Source: Branchiostoma floridae
Taxonomy: Eukaryota > Chordata > Leptocardii > Amphioxiformes > Branchiostomatidae
NCBI RefSeq assembly: GCF_000003815.2
Contig: NC_049982.1
Coordinates: 14,017,505-14,070,875, forward strand
DNA: 53,371 bases
Direction of reading: 5' to 3'
How positions within the stretch are numbered: position 1 is the stretch's first letter; each line of letters opens with the position of its first letter. Shown piece by piece: positions 1 through 11,455 of the stretch. The translations under genes were made by a program, and so were the position numbers. Under the pieces are notes generated by a model, which was not told where the DNA came from, ran no database searches, and saw only the letters and a list, made by a program, of their open reading frames with translations.

Positions 1-26
1 GAATAAAGATCAGTGGGTACTAAAAC
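1..26. repeat. Left fragment of a MITE split by the LINE
   Basis: The segment around GATCAGTGGGTACT matches the interior of the complete TA-flanked MITE at 15635-16041 (its counterpart lies near 15908). The matching sequence resumes at about 2803 after the LINE. The two flanks together are therefore one older MITE into which the LINE inserted. Its left terminus lies outside the window. Confidence 0.6.
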
Positions 27-113
27 AAAAAGGAATGTGGTCAACAAAATGGTTCAAAAAGGAATGTGGTTAACAAAATGGTTCAAAAGGGAATGTGGTT
101 AACAAAATGGTTC
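27..113 (+). repeat. 29-bp tandem repeat, three copies
   Basis: Three near-identical 29-nt units (about 27-55, 56-84, 85-113), each containing GGAATGTGGT and AACAAAATGGTTC, stand at the 5' end of the LINE. They may be left over from 5'-truncated insertion or belong to the element's own leader. The start codon at 95 lies inside the third unit. Confidence 0.75.
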
Positions 114-2345
114 AACGATCAAAGGCTAAATACTGCCAAGAAAAACTAGCAGAAAACGTCTCAGACTCGAATAAACTATGGGGAACAATTGGGGAAATTT
201 TACCAAATAAGAAAAGTATCGTGTCAAAGACACTGACCTTTGCAGGCGAACATCTTACTGGGTTGACTGATATTGTAAAGGGCTTTAATAAGTTCTTCGG
301 TATGGCAGGGCGTAAGCTAGCTGAATGCTTTGGGTCGCATAACCCTATCCCATTATGCCCAGCACAGTATAAGAACTTGGATTGCACCTTAACTTTTACT
401 CCACTTACTGACCAAGCTGTGCATACCCAGCTAAAGAACCTACCCATAAGAAAGGCTGCCGGGTTGGATAACATTCACCCCAGACTTCTTAAAGCCGCAG
501 CCCCGATTGTAGCACAGCCACTTACTCACATATACAACCTGTCCCTCAGCACTGGCATGATACCATCTGAGTGGAAATTAGCAAGAGTGACGCCCATACA
601 TAAAGGTGGATATCAGTCCGATCCAAATAACTTTAGACCCATTTCTGTCCTGCCTATTGTGATGAAAATATTTGAGAAGGAGGTCCACAAACAACTACTG
701 GCTTACTTACATTCTCATGACATACTTTGTACCAACCAGTCAGGCTTCAGACCAAGCCATTCAACAACCACCACCTTACTCGATGTTACTGACTACATAT
801 TGCATAATATCAACAGTGGTAAACTAGTCGGTACTGTATTTCTTGATCTGAAAAAGGCGTTTGATACTGTTGATCACAGCCTACTTTTGACTAAACTGAA
901 TTGGATTGGCCTTCGGAGTACTGAGCTGGATTGGTTCACAAACTATCTTGCAGATCGCCAACAGCGAGTCTCACTGAATGGTTGCACATCTGATTCCATT
1001 CCTATTACTATTGGGGTACCTCAAGGGTCAATCTTAGGTCCCCTTCTTTTCAACCTGTTCAAAGCTATAACCCGCAGTAAAGTAACTTTATATGCGGATG
1101 ATACAGCTATATTCTTTTCAAGTAATGACCCCAGATGCATAGAAAGCACATTAAACTTGGAACTTAAACAAATTACTTCCTGGTTTACGTCGAATCAACT
1201 TACTCTTAACATCAAGAAGACAAAGTGGATGCTTATGGGCTCCACTAGGAAAACAAATTCTACTCCTGATTTGGAGATCAAGATTAATAGTGATACCTTG
1301 GAAAGGGTTAGCTCTTATAAATATCTGGGTGTCATACTTGATTCTAGCATAAGTTTCACTGATCACTTGGATGAGGTGTGTAGTAAAATATCACAGCGCC
1401 TAGGACTATTAAGACGCCTACGACCTTATCTCTGCACTGGTGTAGCAAATTTGTTGTATAAAACCCTTGCTCTACCACTCCTTGAATATTGTAACGTGGT
1501 ATGGGACAACTGCAGTGCAGCCAACAAGCAGCGTCTCCAAGTCCTCCAGAACCGGGGCGCACGAATCATCCTCCGACGTGAGCCGAGGTCGAATGTTGGG
1601 GAGCTGCATCAGACACTGGGTTGGAGTCTGCAGCAGGAGCGAAGAACTCGGCAGATCTGCATTATGGTGTACAAATGCCTTCATGGCCTAGCACCCAACT
1701 ACCTACTCAACACATTTCGTTTCAATAACCAAATCCACAGTCATAACACCAGACAAGCACAACTCCTACATAAACCTAACTACTAGGGCTGGGTATCGGT
1801 ACAGCGTACCGGTACAAAACCGGTTTTTCTTATTGGACCGGTCCAGAAAAACCGGACCTGAAAAAATTAGGTGGACCGGATGTTGGACCGATTAGAAAAT
1901 TAACATATTATTTTATCAGGCATTCATACGTTTTGGCGCTTGCAGTTGGAAGAAAATGACAAGAGTGAAGTAAAGTAGAGTTTATAGTAATTTCTACCAA
2001 TGTTTACAGTCAATCGTACAGGTGCAGTTAGCGTTGTAGTATTTTAAAACGCCAGTGTTATGTCTAATACTCCACTAAACAGATTTCTTTGTAGTGAAAT
2101 GGACCATTGGTATAAGTCATACTGAATCAGGTCCAGGTTCAGGTCCGGACCTGGACCTGATCCTCTGGACCTGAACCGGACCTGGACCTGAATTTTCTGT
2201 ACCGGTACCCAGCCCTACTAACTACACTTCAAGAGCAGGTCAACGCACATTTGCATACAGGGCAGCTGAAATGTATAATACACTTAAACCTGCAACAAAA
2301 CAAGCAACTACTCTTAAAGCCTTTAAACAGTCTCTGATACCATAA
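95..2345 (+). pseudogene. LINE reverse transcriptase ORF, interrupted near its end
   Basis: This is a non-LTR reverse transcriptase that would copy element RNA at the target site. The open frame 95-1783 shows the usual blocks in order: KAAGLDNIHPRLLK (finger), FRPISVLPIVMKIFEK, NQSGFRPSHSTTT, FLDLKKAFDTVDH (palm A), GVPQGSILGPLLF, the catalytic LYADDTA, and the thumb. Between GPLLFNLF and KAITRSK the segment that normally reads like FINDLP is missing (about five codons, in frame). A MITE inserted after codon TAC at 1781-1783 supplies a TAG stop at once. After the second copy of the target duplication the same frame resumes at 2226 and ends at TAA 2343-2345. The copy is inactive: it lacks the endonuclease and is broken. 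Confidence 0.9.
1784..2217. mobile_element. Non-autonomous hAT-type MITE inserted in the LINE
   Basis: A 434-bp element has terminal inverted repeats starting TAGGGCTGGGTA and ending TACCCAGCCCTA; the outer 21 nt match with one mismatch. Perfect 8-bp target duplications CTAACTAC lie at 1776-1783 and 2218-2225. The 8-bp duplication and terminal TAGGG point to the hAT superfamily. The inside is non-coding and carries a second inverted repeat near the right end built of GGTCCAGGT/ACCTGGACC-type words. It must move with a transposase made elsewhere. Confidence 0.9.
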
Positions 2346-2690
2346 CACTGACATCTGACCTCTGATCCCAATGACTGTTCAATTACCTTATGATTTTTGT
2401 GATCTTGAGTTGTTATTGTGTATGAGTTGTTATTAGTAAGTTGCGTATATGATTTACTGATCCGAATTGGATTATTCTTTCTTATGTTCAGTCCGATTGA
2501 TCAGGACAAATGGCACTGACATCTGACCTCTGACCGCAATGACCGTCCAATGACCCTATGAGTTTGTGATCTTGAGTTGTTTTTGTTATCAAGTATGAGT
2601 TGTTATTCTTTTGAGTGTTCCTAAGTTGCTTATATGATTTACAAATCCGAATTGGATTATTGCTTTGTTATGTTCAATCCTAGGCTAGTA
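2346..2690 (+). repeat. Tandem duplication in the LINE 3' UTR
   Basis: Units 2346-2513 and 2514 to about 2690 both begin CACTGACATCTGACCTCTGA and both contain GATCTTGAGTTGTT and TCCGAATTGGATTATT. The copies have diverged by scattered substitutions, so this may be an old feature of the element family and not a recent accident. Confidence 0.8.
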
Positions 2691-2802
2691 GTTATCTTTT
2701 GTACTTTGAGTTATTATTATTGTTATAGGGCTCCCTTGGAAATCAGTTACTACGTTAACTGAAGGGACTACCCTAACGATCAATAAATAAATAAATAAAA
2801 AA

Positions 2803-2922
2803 CCAAATGTAACTTATTGCTTGTGGTCAATTAATTAGCATATTCTCTATAGTGGCCACCTCTCTATCGTGGCCAATTTTGACCAGTCCCTTGAGTGACC
2901 GCTATAGACAGGTTTGACTGTA
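2803..2922. mobile_element. Right half of a TA-flanked (Tc1/mariner or pogo-like) MITE
   Basis: The sequence ends ATAGACAGGTTTGACTG|TA at 2920-2922. This is the inverse of the CAGTCAAACC terminus of the complete relative at 15635. The internal AGTGGCCACC words match that relative. The left part is at 1-26, beyond the LINE. Confidence 0.7.
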
Positions 2923-5011
2923 CAGACTTCCAGTCTTTTCTTAAAACGCGTGTTAACTAACCAATTTTTCATTACATCAACATTTGCTAAATGAATACAT
3001 CTGCCTTTTAAGATTGTTGTTCTAATATAGCTTTTTAAATCAACAAACCTGACTAGCTCAGACAACAGAAGCCCTGACAAACAAGGCAATCTGAGATGGC
3101 AGACTAAGTCTCCTTACCCACACTGTCACTGCTTTGCTGCTTTTAGTCCCAGAGACAAAAAAATATGTAACGATGCCTTGTGTAAATTTAGAATCGCAGA
3201 ACTACACTGACTGGGGAAGAAATACAATGCATCCCTTAATTGTGTTGAATTTATCAAAATAAAGTAGGTCATGCATTGAAAAATAAGGTCCTTACCATAT
3301 CCCGATCGCCTGTAAAATGTCAATTAGTTGGGCCATTCGTCGGTTACCCCACCTTGAAGTACAATATTGTGTCTTAATGACGTGTGTAGACTGCTCACCC
3401 AGGTAATAGGTACTTAAGAGAAAAGGTTGGGCACGTTGTATAAGCATCAGAGACGGCCATATCGATAATTTGAGAAAGGACAACAGTAGATTCGTGAACG
3501 TCACAAAAAGTCAACTAGTTCTTAGTAATTGTCAGTACGGCAAACCCAGATCATTCATTGAAAATAGCCAACTGAAAATCTCCAGCAAAAAGTTTTTGAA
3601 ACGTGGCTTCTAACTTCCAGTGATAAGTAGCAAAGACGTCAGATGCCTTGGTCAAACCGAGGATAATTTTCAGCGTTCCGAAGGCTGTTGGGTTTAATCC
3701 CTGACTGACAGATTTGAACCCGCTGGTATTGTGTCGTGTCACACATGTGAGAAACTCAATGATCTAGATCATTATTTTCTTCAGCTGGGAACTCCATTGG
3801 GGGTCACTGACAAAATGAAACTATGATGTATTTTCTCTTAAAATGAATCTATGGCGCCAGTAAGGTCCGATGACGTCAACTTGGTTATATGTTGGCATCC
3901 GTATATCAAAGACTGCTTCTAAAAGTAGGTAAATCTGTATTCAAAGTCATGCGTGAAAGTGTGAATGTATGAACCAAAAGAGTTAGAGTCATGCCCGAAT
4001 TACTTTCTGATGGGAGCATGTCACGGTGTGGGTATGTGCAGTACTTTACATGGACAGAACTATATATTGAGAAATTACATCAAAAGTGCACAAATACAAT
4101 CACAAAGCATCAACCAATAGTTGCGTATAGAAGATGGATAAAAGATACAGATGATAAAGAAAGGAATAGAGAAACAAAGCAATGAGTACATTCTTGTGAG
4201 AAACTTTTAAAACAAAATAATGGAAAATGACAACCTATGGTAGATAGGAAGGAAAAATAAAAATAGATACATGTAAATGAGGAGATTAGGACAGATGTGT
4301 GCTGTAACAATAGTATAAACCAAGGACAGCGGACAGGCATTCTGCTGAGACGCATGTGAATAGATGTCAGGTTTGCTGACGCGTTGCTAGTCGAGTGTAA
4401 GGCCACAAGTAGCTTATATTGTTCAAGTGACGTCTCTGACGCAAGCTAAGCAGGAAACTTTTTGTCGCAGATTTTTTTAGCCCCAGCCTCTCCTATACTT
4501 TTCTTGTGTTGTCCTCGGCTTTATCAGACATACATTTTCAATCTTATACACGTATTTAGTACTTGACTTATGTTCTCCCTCAACACAAAGACGAACAACA
4601 CAGCAACATCACGCATCTTTATTAAGCCAAATCTATCATAGAACTTCACGTTCGACGAACTCTTTGGTGCAATATGAAATAACAGCCAATTGATTTAAAA
4701 GCTGGATGTGTAGAACTGATTTCATCTCTGTCATTTCTATAAGAGGCGTAATATGGTCTACACAAAGCATTAAGTACTTGTCTGCTATGACGCACGCGCA
4801 CATTTGTCCCCCTTGACAGTTTTCAAGCCCACGGTCGCTGACTCCACGTGCGCAGGTGCGTAGGTTTCTCTTTATGAGGTTGTAGTGGTCGACCTCGACT
4901 CATTCTTTTCCTTCCGTCATTGTCTATCTCTTTTGACGTCTTTACCAACACAACCTCTACATAAGGCCCGCCGACTTCTCTCACCTACCAGAACGGAGCG
5001 ACACCGACAGA
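2923..5011. other. Upstream region of the vasotocin gene
   Basis: No coding exon or RNA gene could be supported here. The last about 200 bases before 5012 are GC-richer and should hold the promoter and 5' UTR of the vasotocin gene. I see no convincing TATA box. Confidence 0.5.
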
Positions 5012-8000
5012 ATGTGGCGGTTTGGGATGGTGCTGTCCGTGGTGCTGATTCTAGTGGTGGTGGCGGCCACCGTAGGACATTCTGCCGGCTGCTACATCAT
5101 CAACTGTCCCCGGGGCGGGAAGAGAGCGCTGGAGAACAGGAGCGGGCCGGCTGCAAGAGAGGTGCGCACGTTTCAATTGTTTGATGTTTCCAACTTTGAA
5201 TTGTTTTTTGGACGAGTTAATAAAGGGTATGAGCGTCGTGGGCTATCCACGTGGGGATGAATAGCAATCTTGCTTTGGTGATGATTGAATGAATGGATTT
5301 ATGAAATCATAGCGCTTGCAACTGGTCCATTCTTTAAGATAAGCCACTCTTTATTGGTTGGCAAAACGATTGCTGTGCGTTCTGTGTCCGAAGCCTCACA
5401 AGCGTGACCACATTGGGAAGAAAGGCTTCATGAACGTGTATTTTCGAGGAGAATAGGAAATACTTGGGAACACTGTAGGGGTAAGGTAGATGAAAGGGGC
5501 AAGATGACAGAAAAAAAGACCAGCTTCGGCTGGTGTATGACTCTGGTCCACCGGCGATATGGGCATCTATCTTTTATTGCATAACGTGTCCATTCCACTT
5601 CCGTCCACATACCTGTAGAGATGTAGTATATGCATTGGCTCAGTGCCTTGTGCGACACGCTAACTTCCCGTAGTTAAACGGCTAAAAGCAAACGTAGAGA
5701 GTTACAAAGTTCATATGGTCAATTAGGTAGTACTGTCTTGTGTTTGCATTAGACAATGCAGGCATCCAAACGTGACCAAACAACTTTTGTTTATTGAAAA
5801 GTACATGTAAATATAAAAATAAAAGTACGAGGACAAAGTGACGGCTTACTCAAGTTGTACACAACTTGCCGCCACTTGTACATAAACTGAAAATGATAGA
5901 TGCTATATTACACAGGACTAGAATAAGTAAATGATTGGATAAGAATAAACATACAAGAAAATACGACAGTGAGCATGAGCCACCCCCCCCACCCCCTACC
6001 GGTAGCAAAAATAAAATAAAACAGAGAATTATACCTGAACTTAAAAACGAGTTGAAAATATAATGATTAATGTAAACATGTGTGGCGGATATAATTTGAC
6101 AACTAACTTTAGAAGAACAAAAAGGACTTCCACATGAATTAGCATGAGTTTGACATTGTTTGGAAGGGTATCAAAATTAACTACATGTTTAGGTAACCCA
6201 GATAGCTTTTTTCGAAGAGAACTGAGCGCTGGTAAGTATGGGTATGGCAGCGCAATAGGTAATGTGTAATCGTTTCGTATGGACACCCGCAGTTGCAGGC
6301 TGGACTTGAAACAAGACCCCGAGTAAAAAGACTGTGATTAAAGCTGCACTGCATGTGCCCATACGAAGTCGTGAAATGAGAATACAGGAGAGTTGAGAAT
6401 TGAAGCTAAAATGACAGAATTTGGGAGGGCGTCCCGATTTAACCACTTGTTATTAGACCATGAATTAATCTTTTCTAAATCAGAGTTGAGTGAAAGTGCG
6501 GCGTTGATTGGGTTATCAATAATTTGGAGCAGTGAGCTATCATCAGCAAATAGAAAAGGCTGAGAGGAAAAATAAGGGGCCGAGAACAGAATGGTTCGAA
6601 TGATTTGTTTAACAAAAACCGTTTTGCTCTAAGCGCTGTAGAAAAAACGCTCTTTAAAACGTGTTGTTTATTTTTAGTTACACGTAAAATTATCAAATAT
6701 CAAAAAAGTGTTTTGAGTGAACTGTTAGTTGCATATGAACAATTACAAACATGTTTACGTCCGTCTCTCATTCTAACTTTCGCAGAAACAAATACTTACC
6801 AGCCGCGATCAATACGTTCGCTGCCTCAACCAGACATAGGCCTATAGGGTACACAAATAAAATTTTGGGACACAATCATAAATTATGAAGTATTCTATCA
6901 ACATGCACCAAATTTGAGATTATTGTGGTGATCACTTTCCAATCAAAGTTCTTTTGAAAATCAGTAAATAGCGGATGACAACAGGGGTGAATTGTAATCA
7001 GAACTATGTATGTCGTGCCGTGGCATCTTCAAAGAAATTGTCCAAATGATTGATGATGAATCCCTTTCAATTGGCAAGGAGTAGGTATCTGACTTTCGGC
7101 GCTAGCAGAGCTAAGGGTAACCAGCACTCATCAAGTCACAGCTCAATGCTCCTCCTCTCTGACCTAATTTTACCGATGTGCAAAAAGACGTCGCCTTTAA
7201 GCGAATGATCAGAATGATTTGAATTTAGGTAGACATTCATTCACAAAGGCCTCATGCCTACGCCCCGAAATTTAAGCTGCGTATCTTATTTCTTTCTGGG
7301 TGAGACTGCGAATATGTTTAATGCCCCTCGTAATAAGCGAATGATATATCTGCTAACTTAATCATTTTTGTGTTGATTGTTTTAACGACGTTGCTCATTA
7401 CAAGGAAAATGCAAGGAGATCACTTGCAGGCTCCAGGCTCCGGTGGAAGATAAAGATGACTACATACGTATGCCATGAGATGGCAGCGAGGGTTGGTTTT
7501 GAGGGGCTTGTATTCATGAGATTAATAGTTGTCATGGAGAGAGGTCTATAATGTAATTATTGCAGTCTATGAAAAGAACTGTAAGACTTTTGTATTTGGT
7601 GATCCCAAGTTCTAAACGTTTTCTGTTTATACCGTACAGACATCAATCGCAAAATGAATTTCTGATTCTTGAAATGAATTAATCATATTGTATGCCTGAA
7701 CTGGCGTCCTGGCCCGAGTGTTTAATAACATCCTCACCCATGCATGCGACAGGCCTGTTTCTATGACATTACCGATGATTAAAGAAACGCCATGTGCGTT
7801 CCCCTCAGGCGTTTGAGGCACGATCCGCTGACAGCGGTGGAAGAGGTGAAACGTGTAACTGGTCAAGTGTACAATGACGAGACGTTCATCAGATGTCAGG
7901 CCAAATAAACTAGATTTGGTATTTTTATCAAGATTCTTAATCTACCCCTTTTATTTGTCCTAAGATTACTGGCCGATGATAAAAAGTTTTCAAGAAAAAT

Positions 8001-10101
8001 AACTTAGGACACAAACTAGTGATGAATATGAATGGTTCACGAAACGACTGAGTACATGTTCTTCAGAAAATGTTCTTTGTTCATATTAACGCGGGTATAA
8101 AGTGTGATTATGGTACCTGATACTTGTCATAGCTGTTCGATAATGAGCCAGTTATGGTTCCTGTTGGCGTATGCAAGCAATTATTACCAGCGCCCACAAT
8201 CTTAGTACGTTAGAAGGGGAAGCAAAAGCGTCAGAAAAGTTTCATTAAAGTACGAATCCAGTTTTGTAACTGAGCCGTATCATGTTTGAAAAACAAACCC
8301 TTTGCCAACTTCCACAACTTTGACTGGCGTTGTGTTGTGTTGTGTTGTGTTGTGTTGTGCTGTGTTGTGTTGTGTTGTGTTGTGTTGTGTTGTGTTGTGT
8401 TGTGTTGTGTTGTGTTGTGTTGTGTTGTGTTGTGTTCCGCCAATACGGTGACGTCTACAAGCCCCCAGGCGACACCAGAACATTTCTGCAAAAAGATGCG
8501 GCACTAAAGAAAATAGAAGATCATCCTGCTATAACCGCTTAGTTGCATCACTGACACTTCTTTACCAAACGTGCAGACGCTATAGCACAGAACTTTAATA
8601 TCTGGAAATGTCAAACGTCTCCTCTTGGAGGCCTGTTCTGATGTGAATGACAGGTGAATACCCGGGTGCAGGAGGTAAGATTCCGTTTATATAAGCTGTG
8701 CATAAAAAAACTGCACGAAAGACAAGAAAGGTCGCGGGGTGAAGCGGCGGAAGTCGATCCATTATTGTTCTCCGCCGTTACATCTGACAGGATGATGACT
8801 GTTTGGACTCTCGAGAATTTTAACTCCTCAGTAGTGGAAAAGTACTCTAACAGCCTCCTACGTACAAATCAATGTTCACTGCACTAGCCCGGGGCTCGAG
8901 CGACAGGTTTAGTTCTTGTCGTTCATGTTAAAGTTATACTGTTGCATGTTGTATTCGTCCGGGAACTAAAAAAAATGAAGGTGAACTTTCTGGATCATGG
9001 AAAGCACCTTGTTAATACTGAATGATTCTATATCCGATTCAAATCATTTTTTGCAAGCTGTATGTTAGGCTCCTATTCGATGACATTGAAAGCAACATAG
9101 TGGAAATGCAGATGCTAACACACTCATATCATGTAAACGTTGCTCTTTCCCCTCCCTGCCTTAATCGTAGTGCCCTCGCTGCGGGCCGTCGCTGTCGGGC
9201 CAGTGTATCGGGCCCACCACGTGCTGCAGCCCGCAGGCCGGCTGTACCCGCAGCCTGAGAGTGGCCCTGGAGTGCTCCATGGAGAACCTGGTGCCCGTGC
9301 CCTGCAGACTTAGCGGCCCCTCCTGCACCCTGCCCGGCCAGCAGACGGGCACCTGTGTGGGAGAGGGCATGTGCTGCATGGACGGAGGTAGTACACAAGG
9401 ACTCCATGTTTACAACTGCAAATATGGCAATACCTAGCTACGGATATCCCTGTGAATAGATTGTTGATATCTTTGCATGTTTCAAGAGACGCTGCGAAAT
9501 TTAATGTCAATCAACAGTTCCATGATACAAATCTGGGGTAGATAACCTGGGGAGATGCACATGGGGTCTCAGGACCACCTTTTAACACTGGAGAACGTAC
9601 TAATTTCATATAAGTTCGAAAATGGGTCACCTGCCATTCTCTGTCGGTACTGCAGCGGGCTGTGTATTTATGTGACAGTGTGCTTTATTTAACAATTTAA
9701 CTCGAGAAGCTGTGGGTGGTTCTGCATCATATTTGGTGGATGGGTAGGGGGTTGCAAAAAGGATGGTCAAGTTTGATAGTGCGTCTTCTATCGGCAAGTT
9801 ATTGTACTGCAGCGGTGATTCAAAGTTGAAGGTCAAATTTTCTACGAGTGACAGGTCCATGGCGTTTAGTAGTGGCAGGGAGCAAGTTTGGGCAAGTTTG
9901 TTCCACACAATGAAAGCGGTTTGTAATGTACGAACGGTACCTTCCTCTCTTTTTTTCTCTTCAGAAAAATGCAGTCTTTCTCCAGAATGCTCCATGAGGA
10001 CCGCTGAAGACGAAGAGGCAAGAAGGCAAGAACGACGGTCGGTCCTGCCCAACTGGGTTCTACCCGGGAACACCCCTCCGGACATCCAAAAATGGTGGTG
10101 A
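5012..10101 (+). CDS. [Ile4]-vasotocin / neurophysin precursor
   Basis: This is the precursor of a vasopressin/oxytocin-family neurohormone. Coding exons are 5012-5161, 9171-9387 and 9965-10101 (167 residues). Residues 1-26 form a signal peptide. The nonapeptide CYIINCPRG (27-35) is followed by the amidation and cleavage signal GKR. The neurophysin part begins CPRCGP at residue 51 and has all 14 cysteines up to C131. In the cell, neurophysin carries the hormone through the secretory path. Intron 1 (phase 0) parts hormone from neurophysin core and intron 2 (phase 1) falls before the last two cysteines, the positions known in vertebrate AVP/OXT genes. A 36-residue tail with basic sites ARRQERR and an aromatic end PDIQKWW follows; it is not clearly homologous to copeptin. 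AATAAA at 10768-10773 is a possible poly(A) signal. Confidence 0.95.
5785..6620 (-). mobile_element. Degraded LINE fragment, antisense, in vasotocin intron 1
   Basis: On the minus strand near 6552-6420 the translation reads FADDSSLLQIIDNP and then LNSDLEKINSWS, which is the catalytic palm motif and following helix of a non-LTR reverse transcriptase. Below this the frame decays. An AATAAA-containing stretch near 5790 may be the 3' end. It is a dead copy, older than the one at 27-2803. Confidence 0.7.
8329..8436. repeat. (TTGTG)n pentanucleotide array
   Basis: About 21 copies of TTGTG with a single interruption (TTGTGC) lie in intron 1 of the vasotocin gene, about 0.7 kb upstream of exon 2. 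Open frames over it are artefacts of a 5-nt period. Confidence 0.97.
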
Positions 10102-11455
10102 CGGACCACAAGCAGCCGCCTTACATGGGTTTTAATCTAAGAACCGCAGGCTCATTCCACTCGGAGGGGTGAAATTGAAAAAAAAACCCTCAATATATCA
10201 ATTGTTGTGAAATAATAATGGTAAATAGAATCACTGAGAGATTTTATTCAGTGGAAGAAAAGTCAATGTGGATCGAAAGACTGATCAGGATCAGGACATC
10301 CCTTTTAGATATTCTTGAATGGAATGATCCTTCCGTTCTAGCTGTTTTGGAAAGGGTGGACTATTGAAGTTTTTCATGGACCAATAAATCCAGATAATCA
10401 ATTCGCACAATGAAGGTTTTAGCGGAGACACAGCCAAGCATGTATACCTGTGGTAAGACATGGCGAATTTTGCTATCAACTGAGAAGCTTTTTATTGGCT
10501 GAAACCGTTCTTGTAGTCTTCTTCATGCCCATGTCTACAGATATTAACAGATATTGGAAAAGCAATAGAGCAAACCTTATCGGTTCAATGGTCATCGTCC
10601 ATGACGTGAAGCCAAAACACTAAAACGTCACAGAAGTCTAAAAGACGACTGGTTTCATCGGCCAGTGGAGCGTTTGTTGTAATATTGGTTCTGTACAGGA
10701 TCAGTTGGTAACGGGAAACCTCCAAGCTATGTTACCGCCGGAAGACAAATGCTTTTTAGCTAGAGTAAATAAAGTGGATTAAAGAAAACAATTTATCGTC
10801 TTTTTCTATGTTGTCATTTCTATGTGTAACGTGTGCAATAAAAGGGTTCTTCGACTTTATTTTCACGGCTGCCTGTCGGATGATGGTTCTTGTCAGCTGC
10901 AGGCTAGACAGGATGAAGATATAATCATAGTGTAAGGAGGTGGACGGGTACAGATCGTGACCTTCGTCAAGACATTCTGCTACATCTTGAGACAGCATTG
11001 AGAGTTGAAGTCGTCTGAGATTCGTGGTTTAACCTAGTTTTCAACCGACACAGCTTTCGTCGTGTCTTTATCCGTGTAAAATCGCGCCGGTTATAATCTG
11101 ATCTGATCTTATATAACGTTATGATAAGGATGAATGGGGCGGTATGATTGCACGTCAATGTCTGAGAAAGGCCCGAGAAATGTTGCATATGATACATCTA
11201 TCAACTATGGGATAAGCCACTGTTGTATGGTCACAGTTAGTAAGTACTTGATAATTTATTTGGCAGTGACTTATTATTTCATACTTTATTATAAAGTATA
11301 AGAAGACTTCTATGTTTGTTGAACAGTTTCTAGGATACCCTCCCAACTAAGTACTAACGTACAAAACATTAGTACAAAACATTAGTTTCTGACATTAATA
11401 AACACAATCCCAAGACACAGGCATACCATCCGAAAATGTTTCTACTCTAGAGGTA
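10102..11455. other. Intergenic space between convergent genes
   Basis: This holds the 3' UTRs of vasotocin (+) and of the sialyltransferase gene (-). Possible poly(A) signals are AATAAA at 10768-10773 (+) and AATAAA at 11285-11290 (-). No further gene is seen. Confidence 0.5.

Larger units (their letters stand above)
27..2803 (+). mobile_element. 5'-truncated CR1/L2-type non-LTR retrotransposon
   Basis: The body encodes a reverse transcriptase (95-1783, continuing 2226-2345). A 3' UTR follows in which about 168 bp is duplicated in tandem. The 3' end has a hairpin (GGGCTCCCTTGGAAATCAGT pairing with ACTGAAGGGACTACCC, about 2728-2774) and a short AATA-repeat tail. A structured 3' end with a microsatellite tail fits the CR1/L2 group. 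There is no endonuclease domain, so the copy is 5'-truncated. A hAT-type MITE (1784-2217) interrupts it, and the whole element sits inside an older TA-flanked MITE. Family placement within CR1/L2 is tentative. Confidence 0.85.

Noticed and set aside
3680-3735. tRNA-like B box (GGTTCAAATCT) on the minus strand
   Set aside because: No A box or cloverleaf arms at the right distance.
8231-8542. Four overlapping open frames on both strands
   Set aside because: All run through the TTGTG array, whose 5-nt period opens every frame. No domain or splice context.
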